Origin: Tethya wilhelma
Lineage: Eukaryota; Porifera; Demospongiae; Tethyida; Tethyidae
Direction: 5' to 3'
Length of the DNA: 64,000 bases
Assembly: GCA_964030475.1 (NCBI GenBank)
Contig: CAXIPT010000035.1
Coordinates: forward strand, 89,305-153,304
A program made the position numbers and the translations under genes. Shown here one piece after another: positions 23,699 to 36,131 of this stretch (position 1 is its first letter; each line of letters opens with the position of its first letter). The notes beneath the pieces are model-generated. The model saw only the letters and a list, made by a program, of their open reading frames with translations. It did no database searches and had not been told where the DNA came from.

Positions 23699-26554
23699 AT
23701 GGAGTTAGAGAGAGCAGATAGCAAAGTGGTCAGTAATGAGGAAGATAGCAGTGAAGAAACTATGGTAGGACCAGAGCCCAAGAAAATACGTTTTGATGAG
23801 CAAGGTAGCCAATGTCTGACATTATACTTATAGTGTGTTATCGGTGTCAAAATTAGGGTGACTTTTTATGATTCTAGTCAAGGAGAGTGTGAAAGAATCA
23901 CATGCATGAGGGTGTACAAAAATCTCAGGGTGTGCAAGAAAGTCATGAGGGTGTGCAGCTAGGAATTTTATGAGAGTGCAGGAACATTATGAGCTATAGG
24001 ATGTGCAGGTCTGGTAGATGACCTTTGAACCTGCAAAAGTTATAGGAGTGTACCAGAGGAGGTATGACAGCCATGTGTCATCCTGAGCTGGCATTTTACC
24101 GCACGTAATCATTTTAGTACTTAAGCTCCTAGTGTCATGTGCCAATTGTATGGGCAAAAAGTACATGTGCACTAAAAATGCCAGCTCAGCATGACACATT
24201 GCTGTTGTACCTCCTCTGGGAATGTACTTTCTGGTAGATGACCTTTGAACCTGCTAAAGTTAAACCTTTGACCCTGCAGGTGAGCTTCTACTAGACTACA
24301 TGACATTGTGTATAAGCAGTATGATATTTGCATGGTGGTGATCAACCACAAATGTATGTCAGATCTCTATATACATGATAACGATTCACTCGATCCAATA
24401 AAAAATTGCTTGGTAAACTTCCTATGCAAAGCAAGAAATGAGTTTAGCATTATATCAGCTTATTTTGTTGCTTGAATAATTATGATAATTTCCCAAGTTC
24501 AAGCAACACATATCCACTCAGGATTGGGCTTAATTTAGGATAGATTTTCTAAAGTAGAACAGCTTGTTTTTATTATTGGAAATAGCTTCATGGGCATCTA
24601 CCACTGCACACACGTACTGGCTAATTACTGAGCTAAAGTTCAAGCAGTTATACTTATGAACGATTCGAAAATATTTTGTTCAACACAGTTTGGTGTAAAC
24701 TCCTCCCCTTGTAGTTACTAATATAAACCAATTCTTTTGCGCTGATCCCTTACTTGGTGTAAATTTTCTGATTTACATTTTGTGTGATCATGTAAGAGGA
24801 AAATTTTACACCATGGGGTTACCTCTTGTATGATTGGAAATGAGGTTGGTTTGTAAAAGGATTCCTTTGTATCTGTCATAAATTTACATAGAGGAGAGAT
24901 TTTATGCCAGGGGTACTCCTTCAATAAATGAAGCATAATGAGGTTGATGTCAGATGTTCTCTTTATGTTTTACTCTTTCTATTGATTCACAGGGGAGATA
25001 TAGCCCAAAGTCATTGGCATAAAATCTCTATGTTATGTACATAACGCTATTTAAGGCATAGCATAAAATTTTCCATTTTGGTCTAAAGAAATGATTAGTA
25101 TAAAATTTTCCCTTTACGTCTGAAGAAAATTTGAACACAACAATAATTATGCCAATGTACATAATTATGTTTGACTAAATTATAAATATGAGCATCTTTC
25201 TTTGCAGATACTTATATCTTCAATTCTACTAATGTCCTACGAGTGTTTGAGAATGAACTCAGTAGTGTATTAGATTTGTTGGTGGATGTCTTACAAATCC
25301 CAACAGGAAAATGTGAAGATGTTCTATGCTACTTGATACCAACTGTTTGTGACGAGAACGATGAAGAGTATGAGGCCTATGGTACCAAGTTGGTAGTTAA
25401 CTACTGGATAATGAGATGCCCGTATGCTTCATGGCGATGGTTGATATGGCAATTTGAAAGGACAAATGAGGCTGGTCAAAAGCAAGCTACTAGACTTCAA
25501 CCATATGCTGAGAATTTGTCAGGTATAAAATTTCACAAACTTTAATCTTGTGATAATTGCACATGCAATTATTATCACTGTTTTATGCAGATCCTACTCT
25601 CACTCTGATCAATGTATCTCGTGTTGTCAAATCTGTGAAACAAGTGAATATAATACAGAGATGTTTTGATGTTCCTCCAAGCAAGATGAGTGAGATTGAA
25701 AAATTAGGTTCTACTGAAGCACAATGTAGAGAAGAAATTATCAACTATTGGTTGATGTATTCTCCCTTTGCCACCTGGGAGTGGTTAGCTGGTAGTCTCT
25801 ACTACCACCAGGAAGAGGAGGCTTTGAGAGCTGTGAAACCATTTGTAACTAGGAAGAAAGGTACTTGTATGTACGTGTAGATAAATACACTAAATTGTGA
25901 CAAAAATTAATGTAACCATTATGGTTTGGGGAAAGTCAACTATGTGTTTGTGTGTATATATATAATTATATGTGTGAGTTCAAGCTAACCTTTTTTATAG
26001 CATAATTTACGTTAATACAGAGCTCAATCTGACAACTGAACACCTACAGAGAGTGTTTGATGAAGCTGAAGATTGGTGGTGGAGGTATAAGCACATCTGC
26101 AAACAACTCCAAATTCCAAAGTCTATTGTTAAACAGGCATTATCTGAGAGAGGAGGTAAACGTTACAATGTGGATCCAACACAAAGTCTGATTTTGGCAC
26201 AGTTGTTTCTTAATTCTCATCCTGTTCCTTCTTGGAAGCTGGTTGCTCAAGCTCTTTGGAGTGAAGAGCAATGGGAGGCAGTTGAGATCATTCATGTGAA
26301 GTATTTCAGAGGTAAGTTTTCCTCGTTGCTGCCAATAGCACTAATTATTATTGAGTATATATGCATTGTAATGAACATCAAATAATTAATTCATTTCAGA
26401 GATCAGCCTTGAAGACCTTTGTATTGAAGCTATTTCCACATTTTTGTGCAAGTCAGAGGACATTCAATATTTACCTCTACCAGCACTTCTAAAATCTAAA
26501 TTAATACAAATGAAAGAAACGTACCCAGTCATTAAAGTTGGAAGTCTAAAGTAG
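23699..26554 (+). CDS. Protein with three tandem death-fold modules
   Basis: Five exons join in phase to 378 residues: 23699-23804, 25208-25522, 25591-25860, 26021-26311, 26400-26554. Exon 1 encodes a short acidic leader with a basic PKKIR patch. Exons 2, 3 and 4 each encode one helical module of 90-105 residues sharing a signature near its end: YASWRWLIWQF, FATWEWLAGSLY and VPSWKLVAQALW, with an upstream YW(I/L)M or LAQLFL helix. The (S/T)W-x-L/V-x-x-x-L pattern followed by an Ala-rich helix fits death-domain helices 5-6; CARD or DED assignment cannot be excluded. Each module is bounded by phase-1 introns. No signal peptide or TM segment is seen, so it should be cytosolic. It starts 176 bases after the Ig-TIR stop, on the same strand, and ends 89 bases from the convergent CASD1-like gene. 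An adaptor or scaffold role is inference. No second TIR, kinase or caspase domain is visible. Confidence 0.78.
24006..24262. repeat. Fold-back element flanked by ~30-base direct repeats
   Basis: Inner arms (gaggaggta..tgtcatcctgagctggcatttt near 24055-24096 and its complement near 24176-24218) are enclosed by direct copies of tctggtagatgacctttg (24010 and 24230). It sits in intron 1 of the death-fold gene. Confidence 0.75.
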
Positions 26555-26643
26555 CAAGTTTTGATATTTTTTACCAATCTTTTACTTGTAACTTTGTATA
26601 CAGATATATATACATCATACTTAATTATCATAAATTTAATACT

Positions 26644-29600
26644 TCATGGTATATCACTGGTAGGTGTTTTCAGAGCTAGTTTCTTCACAGTGTTAACACT
26701 AGCCCTAACGATGAGAAATAGATACACATAAACAACAACTACTATAACAAAGTTTAGATGGTAAAGTTTGGGCCACAGCACCAACAGTCCTTCTCCATTG
26801 TTAGCTGTGAGGACGTGATAGTGGCTAACAAACAACCACACTGACAATGAGCCAGCTTGACTTAGAAATGAACTGTGGTATCCTTGAAAGATTCCAACTC
26901 CATTTCTAAGAAATACATAGGAGAGTACCTAGAAAAGTACAGAGTATAGCATCCTCAGCTAATCAAAGTGCATAACATAAGTATAGCGGGAAAGTTTGGT
27001 AGGGTTTAACTTTAGTGGTTTTCGTGGATCACGATCCATCCGTGAAAGTTTTTATCTGCGAAATTTTGACACTGTGAAACTTTCCCGCTATACGGTATTG
27101 AAAAGTCCTGTAGACAGAAATGAACGCTTGAAGGAGCGGGAGTGGGGGTATAGTACAAGAAATGACTCATTCTGAAACTGCATGAGAAATTGCCAAGCCA
27201 TTATCAAATTATCACAGTTATCTGCACATGTAACTAAAATTTATTACTCTCTAGTATAAAATCACTTACAGGTAAAATATCAAGATATGCTTGGCCGTTG
27301 TTACACAGTTCCATATCACTACAGTTTCCTACGAACAGCCCATAAACCTATAGGAGAAATGGTGTTTACTATACCAGAAATTAACAATCAATATGCATCA
27401 GTCAGAGATAACGATAACACTGAATTATAGTGAAAAACTGTTGACAACTTAATACTACTGACAACAGAAATACTTACGAATAGAAACAACATTGACAGTC
27501 CAATACCAAAGATTCGTAATTGCCTTTCGTAATGTGAGACAATTGCAAGGAAGTGATTCTTGACAGTTGTGGTAATGAGAGCACACATCACTCCAAAGAG
27601 GACAATCTACATTTACATGACAAACAATCAACACACAAGACTATGAATAACTTTTACTAATAATATATCAAGGACTGGAGCTCTTCTCAATCAGGTTTGT
27701 CATGATATAATACATATTATTATTAATAAATAGCTATGAACCTCTTACATATCTTTGGTGGTAGAACCAGTAGAAAAGATGGAAAGGGTCACCATCTCCT
27801 GATTGTAGAATACTTCTCACAGGTGAAAGGAATAGAATTTTGAACCACACTTCCTATGATGTAATAACATACATTCATTATACATAACTTCTACAAAGAT
27901 AGGCACATGAGTTGCAAATTAACAGCCATTGTAATAATTATGATTCAGAACACAATATTTCCTTACCTTAAGTAATGACAGTACAGAGATTATCAAGAAT
28001 GCTCCAAGAAACTTAACCACCACAAACAGGAAAGGAGGCTGAGGAACTACATGTATGAACAAACAACACCTAGGATAGTAACTATAATGTTATGAAGTAT
28101 ATCCTTCTTATTGTAATACAGGCTAAATGAGTTACCCTTCCTGAATGTACCAAATTAGTTTCTAACACATAAAGTACACCTTACTATATTATAGCACTTA
28201 AAACAACCAGTTGATATATAAAAAATGAGTTGTAAGGAAAGGCATAAAGAAACAGTCTTTTTCACAATGACTGAGGAACACATTAGTACTGTCCTTCATT
28301 TTCTGGAAGTCTTAGTTAACGGTATTTTTCTGGAAATAAAATTTGTTTTCAACTAAGGGAACTTCACATTGACTCACATTTGCTTCTATTGGAAGAAAGT
28401 GAAGGCCATGTAGCCATAAAGGCATAAACAAACACACACCAGCCAGAGAGAAGTGGAATGAGGTAGTAAGCCCCATAAGGAGAGCCCATGGTGAGGCATA
28501 CACACAATGGCAGCAGATTAAGCTGGAACAGTACCTGCAGAGAACATCAGTAATGAATACAAGAAACACTTGAAATAGGTGGTAGTTAAGGTATAAATTT
28601 ACATGTGACGGCTTCACTTCCTGGACTGAAACATGCAAGTGTCTTGTAAACCGTACAATCACTGTCCATTCCTTTGTAAATGCTAGCCATACAAGTGCAT
28701 GTTTTGCGGCACGAATCCACCAAGCTCTCACAAAACACTAAAATCAGTAACTATGATGTCCTGCACCTATTCAGAAGTCAATCTGAGAAAGTTTCTCAGT
28801 GAACCGTGATAGTTTACTCCCTATAAAAGTGTTCTGCTATATTGGTAACCCCCCTGTACAAAATAATTGAGCTTTACTGGTAACAATTATTGCTATAACC
28901 ATAATATACACACTTCAGAATCACTGAGCTCACCCTAACAGCATTCAATGGTGATTGAAATAGTATCAAAGTGCAATGCATAATTAATATGTAGATGCAT
29001 AAAAATATTTCACAAATTGTCTAGCAAACATACTCTCTGTCACACTTAAAATCAACTGGAAAAATACATGACAGTGAGCTTGGTTTACTCCTGCAACACA
29101 AATCATGGCTATGACAGCCCAGATGATAGCAACAATCCCCACAGACCCACTGCCAGCACTCACAACCAGGACCACACATTCCAAGGCAATCCTGCCCTTT
29201 ACAAGGAGGACACTCAGATGAGCAGCTGGACCTCTTTAGAATGCCATGAGTCAGTTCTGCTGTGGTTGATAATTCAGCAGGATAAGTTGAGTAGTCTGTA
29301 ACTTGGAATGCTGCCAAGTAGAATGGTAAAATACTAGGATACTTCAACGCAGTGATCCCTTCTTGTCTTCCCATTTGAACAGCAGCTCTCTTCATCAATA
29401 GATACTCACAACCTGATTTCAAATTTCCAACAGCTTGTTTGACAACATTACTATCATCCATATCACTCTGTCTACCAACAAGGTCTTCTAATATTTCTGG
29501 ACTTTTTTCACCATGGAACACCTCATTCATATCTGAAACATCACCAAGAACATGCTTGTAGTCTTGTGTTGCTTTCTGTTGTATGAAAAACTTGTCTTCA

Positions 29601-32600
29601 ATAGCAACCGCACGAAACACTCCTACATTCTTCCCAAATGACAACAGAGGTGATCCATCCAGTTTCTCAACAAACAAACTATCAGGAGTGCTGTTGAAGG
29701 TTATTCCACATTTGGAGAGTGGATCAATGTAAGATCCAACCAGTTCATCCTGAGACACAGTGGAGAGAGTCAGGAGAGAGCCATCAGTGGTGCCTCCATA
29801 GACAGCGCAAATGCACAGAACTATAGTTACTGATATTTGCAAGCAATCCATGCAACAGTTTGATATTCAATGAAGTCTAATAGTATGCCTACAAGTATAA
29901 CTTCTGTTACTCTCTATAAAGAAAGAACTAGAAACAGAAACACATCAAAAATTGACAACAAACACTAAATGTAACCAAAACAGGATACACTTCTCTATAA
30001 ATGCTAATGCTAAGGAAGTACTAGGTCCTACAGTTCATATGTACATGAGTTCAGTGCAATTGTGGTTTAGTTACAACTAGCATTTGTATTTTTTGTTGCA
30101 CTTAAATCCAAAGGGAAACAAACACCTTGAACTCCAGAATTCAGCACAGCAAAGATCATGGTAAAAGCATCCCTTGTGGTAGCAACAGTCCCCACAGATG
30201 AACCTCCAACAGTCACAGAGTCGTCCACACATACCAATGCAAAAACTGTCGCAGCTTGGAGGGCAAGTTTTGTAACAAGATGCAAGACGTTTGCTACGAC
30301 TATGAGTTAGGAGAGGATCAGCAGCTGTAGCAACATTAGAATGCAATGAATCTGTGGCTTCAAAATTGTTGCCCTTTGCAGATTCTATTCGTAGAGCAAT
30401 CATGTGAAATGGAAGAATTCCTGGGTACACTTGACCAGTGATTCCAGCATTTCCAAGAGCATGAGCAGCATCTTTAAGAAGATGCACTTCAGAACTAGAA
30501 TGTACGGATTTCAGACTCTCTTTCATTACCCTTGAATGATGTTCTCCATTCATGGTGACGTAGAACCTCTCAAGTTCATTCACTAAGTCAAACAAAGCAT
30601 TGTGGTCTCTAGTCCCAGTGAGGTGACCTAGAGAGTCAGGAATGGCATAGTCAGTCGTTTCAATAGCTTCCGAGTTATTAGAATGATGTTGAAGAAATTT
30701 CTTTCCGCCAATATTTATGAAACGCGCAGGTCCTACACTTTCTTCGGCATTGAAGAGAATAGATCCATTCAGATTAGTAACGGCGAGGCTGTCAGTGGTG
30801 CTGTTGAAGTGAATTCCACAGTCTAGTCCAGGAACCATGTAAGATCCAAGAACCATGTCCTTATCCAAGAAATGAACAGTGAGCACACCATCCGTCACAT
30901 CATCATTAGTGGAAGGAACACATTGAACAAATGATGCAGAAATTGCAACAAAGATAAAACTCACTCTCACTGACAGTGCATACATTTCCAGAGTCTTGCA
31001 CTAAAATACTGTAGAATTCCAACTACAAGCAAACTAATTATACCTGCAGCCTGAGGGCCAAGCCTTACATGTGGGGTGTCTTGAAGCTATAATTTTTTAT
31101 TTGTAGGTAAGTGTATAGTTCAAGTAGACACTCAAGGAACTATTAGCTCAGAACTATCAGATTGCAACAAAAGTATATAGCATAGTTGTAGTATCAACAC
31201 AGTGCTTTGCGTATGATACAACACTACTTACTTTCAACATGTGGTTGTACAAGAAGCAACATTTATTTTATAATACATATTTTTTAAACTTTCTACAATG
31301 CTATACAACATGCAAAAAGCAAGGCTTGGTGTACTGAGTGCATTTAGCCAAGCACTATAATATTATAGTAAATTACTGAAAAGATGATATGGATAAAAAT
31401 GTTTATCAACATTAGGAACATGATATTCTGTGTGGGCAAAGGACAATCAACAGCATTCATGATTCAAGGCAACTCTTATTGTTACAGTATACTTGGACTT
31501 TTACCAATTTACAAGACATTTGCCTAAGCATGCAAAGAAGGGATCCTTCACGTTTGGGATTGATAAGACCATTTGAATTGAGATAAGGATAAGAGTAGTC
31601 TAGAAAACATTATGCAATGAAATCTAGAGCTATACGATATGCAGTCATAATGTGTAGATAAATTGGTATTTGGGTACAGAACCAGTGTGACACAACAAGC
31701 TAGCAGTGATGCTCTTCTTTCTTTTGATGTTCAAGGTCAAATCATAGGCTGCAACTGAGATGACAGTGTTCAACAGCAGCTGAGAGGGTCACATCCAAAA
31801 TCCCCCCACAACAGACACAAAATCATGACCACCTAGGTTGGCCATTCACTAGGTGAGTGATGAGAGCACTGTTAATTACTATAATATTATGTGTGACCAA
31901 AAATCTCATCAAATTGTTACAGGTGGTTTGCAGCCTAGTGATATACAAAGCTTTTGTTTTCCTTGCATTTATATATACAACACCACACAGTCTTTCAATC
32001 TAGATAGAAAGACAAACAACATGTACTTTATCCAACCTTGATCAATCTGGCACACTTGAAGTCTCCAGCAGAATAGAAGTACATAAAAAATGTGTATCCA
32101 GCAGAGAATAAAAACCCACTAATGAGGAACTGCTTAAGAAGGTACACAGGATATGCCTGTAGTGTTACAGAAACATGAGAGCATGTAAGCAAGATCACAA
32201 CCTCGTTGCAAATAATAGTATTCAAATGTAGCATTATAGCTGCATGAATACCTGCTGGAGATCTGTATACTCCATAATTATCAGAAGTAGCAATAGCAAT
32301 CCTCTCCACTCATTGGCTTGCTCATGAGAAAAAAGATCACACTACAAATTGAATTTAAACATCATGTATAAATGTAGGCCATGGTAAACACATCAACTCA
32401 TGCATGAAAGTATACAAACGGGCTAAGATATCCATTCACCATTCTTTCAATACACACCATACATGAGAGTCTACACATGTAGCTTACTGATTTGCTCTTT
32501 TTAACAGTGAGGAGAGAAGCAATCACAACAATCACCACAGACACAACAAACAGATGAGGTGAAGACACTTTGTTCACTTCAGGGAAGTAGTACAATCTGT

Positions 32601-35600
32601 GAATAAGATGGAAAATTATAATAGATTGTAAAACCTTTTTCTCCCACTAAGTTACTTGTAAGCACAAAACAGATTACATATAATTTACAATGAGTATTAT
32701 GTATCTCAGATTACAATTCTCACACAAACCTGTCAGCTATTAGCATGAAAAACAACACAGCAGACACTCCACCGACACAATGAAGGATTGAAAAGAATTT
32801 GTCGAAGTCAAAGGACATAGCTTCAAGATGAGGTGTTAGTGCTAGATGAGATATAATGATCAATGACAATCAAACTCACAACTCAAATATTGCACATGTG
32901 CTTGGAATGAAGCTAGCAGATGTGGTTGCATGCTTACCAAATGTTGCTCCTGATACAAACACCAGCCAAACACCAAGGTATACAGCTAAACTGGAATAGA
33001 CATAAACAAATTATAGCAACTAAAGTACCCTACAACTAACTTTTAAGTACTCACATTGTAAAGAGAACACAGGTGGCCAAATAGGTGGAGAATGTGACAG
33101 ACTGACCAGGGAGACAACAAGTCCCAGTATCAGGTGTGTTGCAGAATGTATTGAACACCAGATTTAACTCCTCTGGCTATGATAAGGTACATTAAACAGT
33201 GCATGATCATAACATATTCAAAGGAGTCACGGGTAATTAATAGTAATAAAGTTCTGAATTCAACAAAGTTACATTGGTAGTAAAAATATCACTAGACACC
33301 ACTTCTCACCAGAAATACTCCCTGATGACCACCAGTGGATGAGGAAGGAAGTTTCAGATACATCAATGAGCCTAGAGATGAACTACAAAAAATTGGAATA
33401 AATAGGTTTGCAGAATACAATAGACTAACGAAAAATTAGACAATGTTGTGCACAAGGCTTTGCTATTGCTAAGAGCATAGATACTAAAAGGTTACAATAA
33501 CACTTAAAATCATGAACCTAGCAGTAGATGTATTTGTATCATTAAACATAATATTGCACTGTAGTTAATAAATTATTTTAGTGAAGAAATTAACAAAACA
33601 AACAAGATGGTGGTCACCTGGATAGTAACCATGATATTCTATGCATTAACAGCTCAAATCAGCAGATCACCATCTTCATTTACTAGCTATGGCCAAGCAC
33701 AAGTACAAGCCATTTGAGTAATAGCACAAGAATTAGCCTGACTAGTCTATGTATGCTGCTATAGGTCACAATGGTGATCTTTACCATCTTTATAATACAC
33801 TTGCATGCATGACTACGTAAATAAACTTGCTTGGAAAAGATCATCAATTTAAACAAACTAATTCTTAAACAGCAGCTAGCACAATATAGGGACTGGGATT
33901 GAGAACAACATATAACAGCTACTCAGACCCACACAGTGACAATAAATTAANTAAGACCCCACCACTCATCAATATCTGCAAACCAAATGAACAGGTCAAC
34001 TTACTTTGAATAAAGCTGTTCAGCATACTGCACACACTGGTGTTGCTCACTGGTCTCAGTGGTAGGAGAGAGCATCACCACATGAGGTACATGCTGTGGG
34101 TTACCATTGCTACCAGACTTGACCAGGTCTTCTTGAGCATGGTAAAGCTGCTTGAGCTTGGCTGCACATAAACATGTAAGGGAGGCAAACAAGCCCTTAG
34201 TTAGCACTCATGACAAATTATAGCTTGCACATAACTAAAAAATGTAACAGTTTCTCATGCAAAGGTGTTCGCAATATTTATAGCCCTGGTACTGGTAATA
34301 TAATGCTAGCACAGTATGATCTCAAAACTTAAATAAGCTGCTATAATTATAAAGAACTTTGAACAACCTACCTTGACAAACTTTAGTGTCCAATTCTTTT
34401 CCTAAGAGGGTTTCCACTTTATGGACAACAAGCAAAGGAGTATGAAATTCTTTTCTTCCCTACAATTCATTTTAAAGAGCAGAAGAGTAACACCTTGCCT
34501 ATCAAACAGCACCAGTACAAATGGGTCTACCTCAGCTAGTGTGTAGTATACTTTCAGAACATCGCCACCAAGGTCAGGGTATGCCATATACTCCTGAACA
34601 AAAATGCAACGACAATTGAATCAAGTTATACAATATTATCAACTCAAAGCATGTAAGAGGGTCTAGTCATAGTGTCTGGTACATAAAAACAAGGGTTCAA
34701 CTTGTGTAGAACCAACTTAGTTGACAGTGGGCAGGCAAAGGTTATTCTTCCCATTCATGCTCACTGAAGCTAGTGTAATACTATTGTGTATTCTTAGTAT
34801 AGTGATAGAAACAACTGCAGGGGAAAATTAAAGTGGCTAGGAAGAAAGAATCAGGGTCATACAGCAAGGCTAAGAACTATAAAACCAATCAAGTTCTACT
34901 AGACTAAGCGCTTAAAGAGCTTGTGACAAAAAAGATGCACATTTAATTCGAACCAATCAGAAGTGTCATTAAACTGTAAAGAGCAGTACTCACCACTAAA
35001 CCATCAACATCATAGTTATGAAGAAACTTTTGTAAAGATGTCTGATATTGTTCTGCAATGCTTCCTCCAACAAACACAACATGAGACCTCTTCAAAAAGC
35101 AGGACTTCAGATCACTAATAAAATCAAACATATGCACAAAAAATTAACCTTGCAGTGCCAATATAGCCATATAATTCATATAATATAATAGTAGTGAACA
35201 TGTACTTAACATTTATATGGCGAACTTTTAACTACTTAAGAGGTAAACTTGTTTCATAAAAATAACCCGAGAATTGAGGAGTGACAACAAATAAGAGGAT
35301 CTCAGGTAGCAAAGGTTTAGAAGATATAAGTTCAGACAAAGTTGAGATAGACAAACAATGTTCACACAAACTTACTTGGTCTGATATTGGCGTAAAACAC
35401 AATGGTACGAGTGCCAGTGATCATTGACCCAATGACCATCATTTAACTGAGAAGGACAGTTCAACCCTACAAGATGACCCAAGCTCACATTACAAATACA
35501 TGACATTGCATTGTGACAAGTAGTATCTGGAGTGCGTGATTACATACAATCTTGTGTATGTCAAGTGTTTGGCATGAACATCATAACCATGTGTGTGTAC

Positions 35601-36069
35601 ATAGCGATAGCAAACAACACAAAGTAAAGAAAAACAATTTTTAAGCTCATGGACAAGTAAACAACAGGACAATATACCGGGTATATTGGGACAATGGTCA
35701 TACATGCAGTATTATAATTATACACAGTGCCAGATATGTAAAGGGAATATAAATTATTTGCTCTATACTGTATGGGACTTAAATTTCGCAGAACTTAACT
35801 TTCACTATTTTTGCTGAAAGGGCCCCACCCGCGAAATTTATTCAACAAAATTTTTCGTGAAAAATGCACTTCAGGTAAAGCCATCCGTTAACCGCGAAAT
35901 TTATTTAACAAAATGTTTGTGGAACGCTATCTGCAAAATTTAAGACCAACCATTTTTGTAGTTAATCAATAATCAAAAGTGAAAACTTGCAATCTTATAA
36001 ATTATGCAGCCTCAGGGCACAGATAGTACAGGCTAGCTCGGGATACCATAGAGCCAAACTTGGCCATGT

Positions 36070-36131
<62 letters not shown>

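Noticed and set aside
28312..28731. Minus-strand frame of 139 codons with Trp-rich start
   Set aside because: The real CASD1-like exon (28534-28378) lies in another frame of the same strand and aligns with the family; the longer frame is chance.
29068..29301. Plus-strand frames opposite the nested genes
   Set aside because: They are antisense shadows of the Cys-rich C-terminal coding sequence with no signature or start context.
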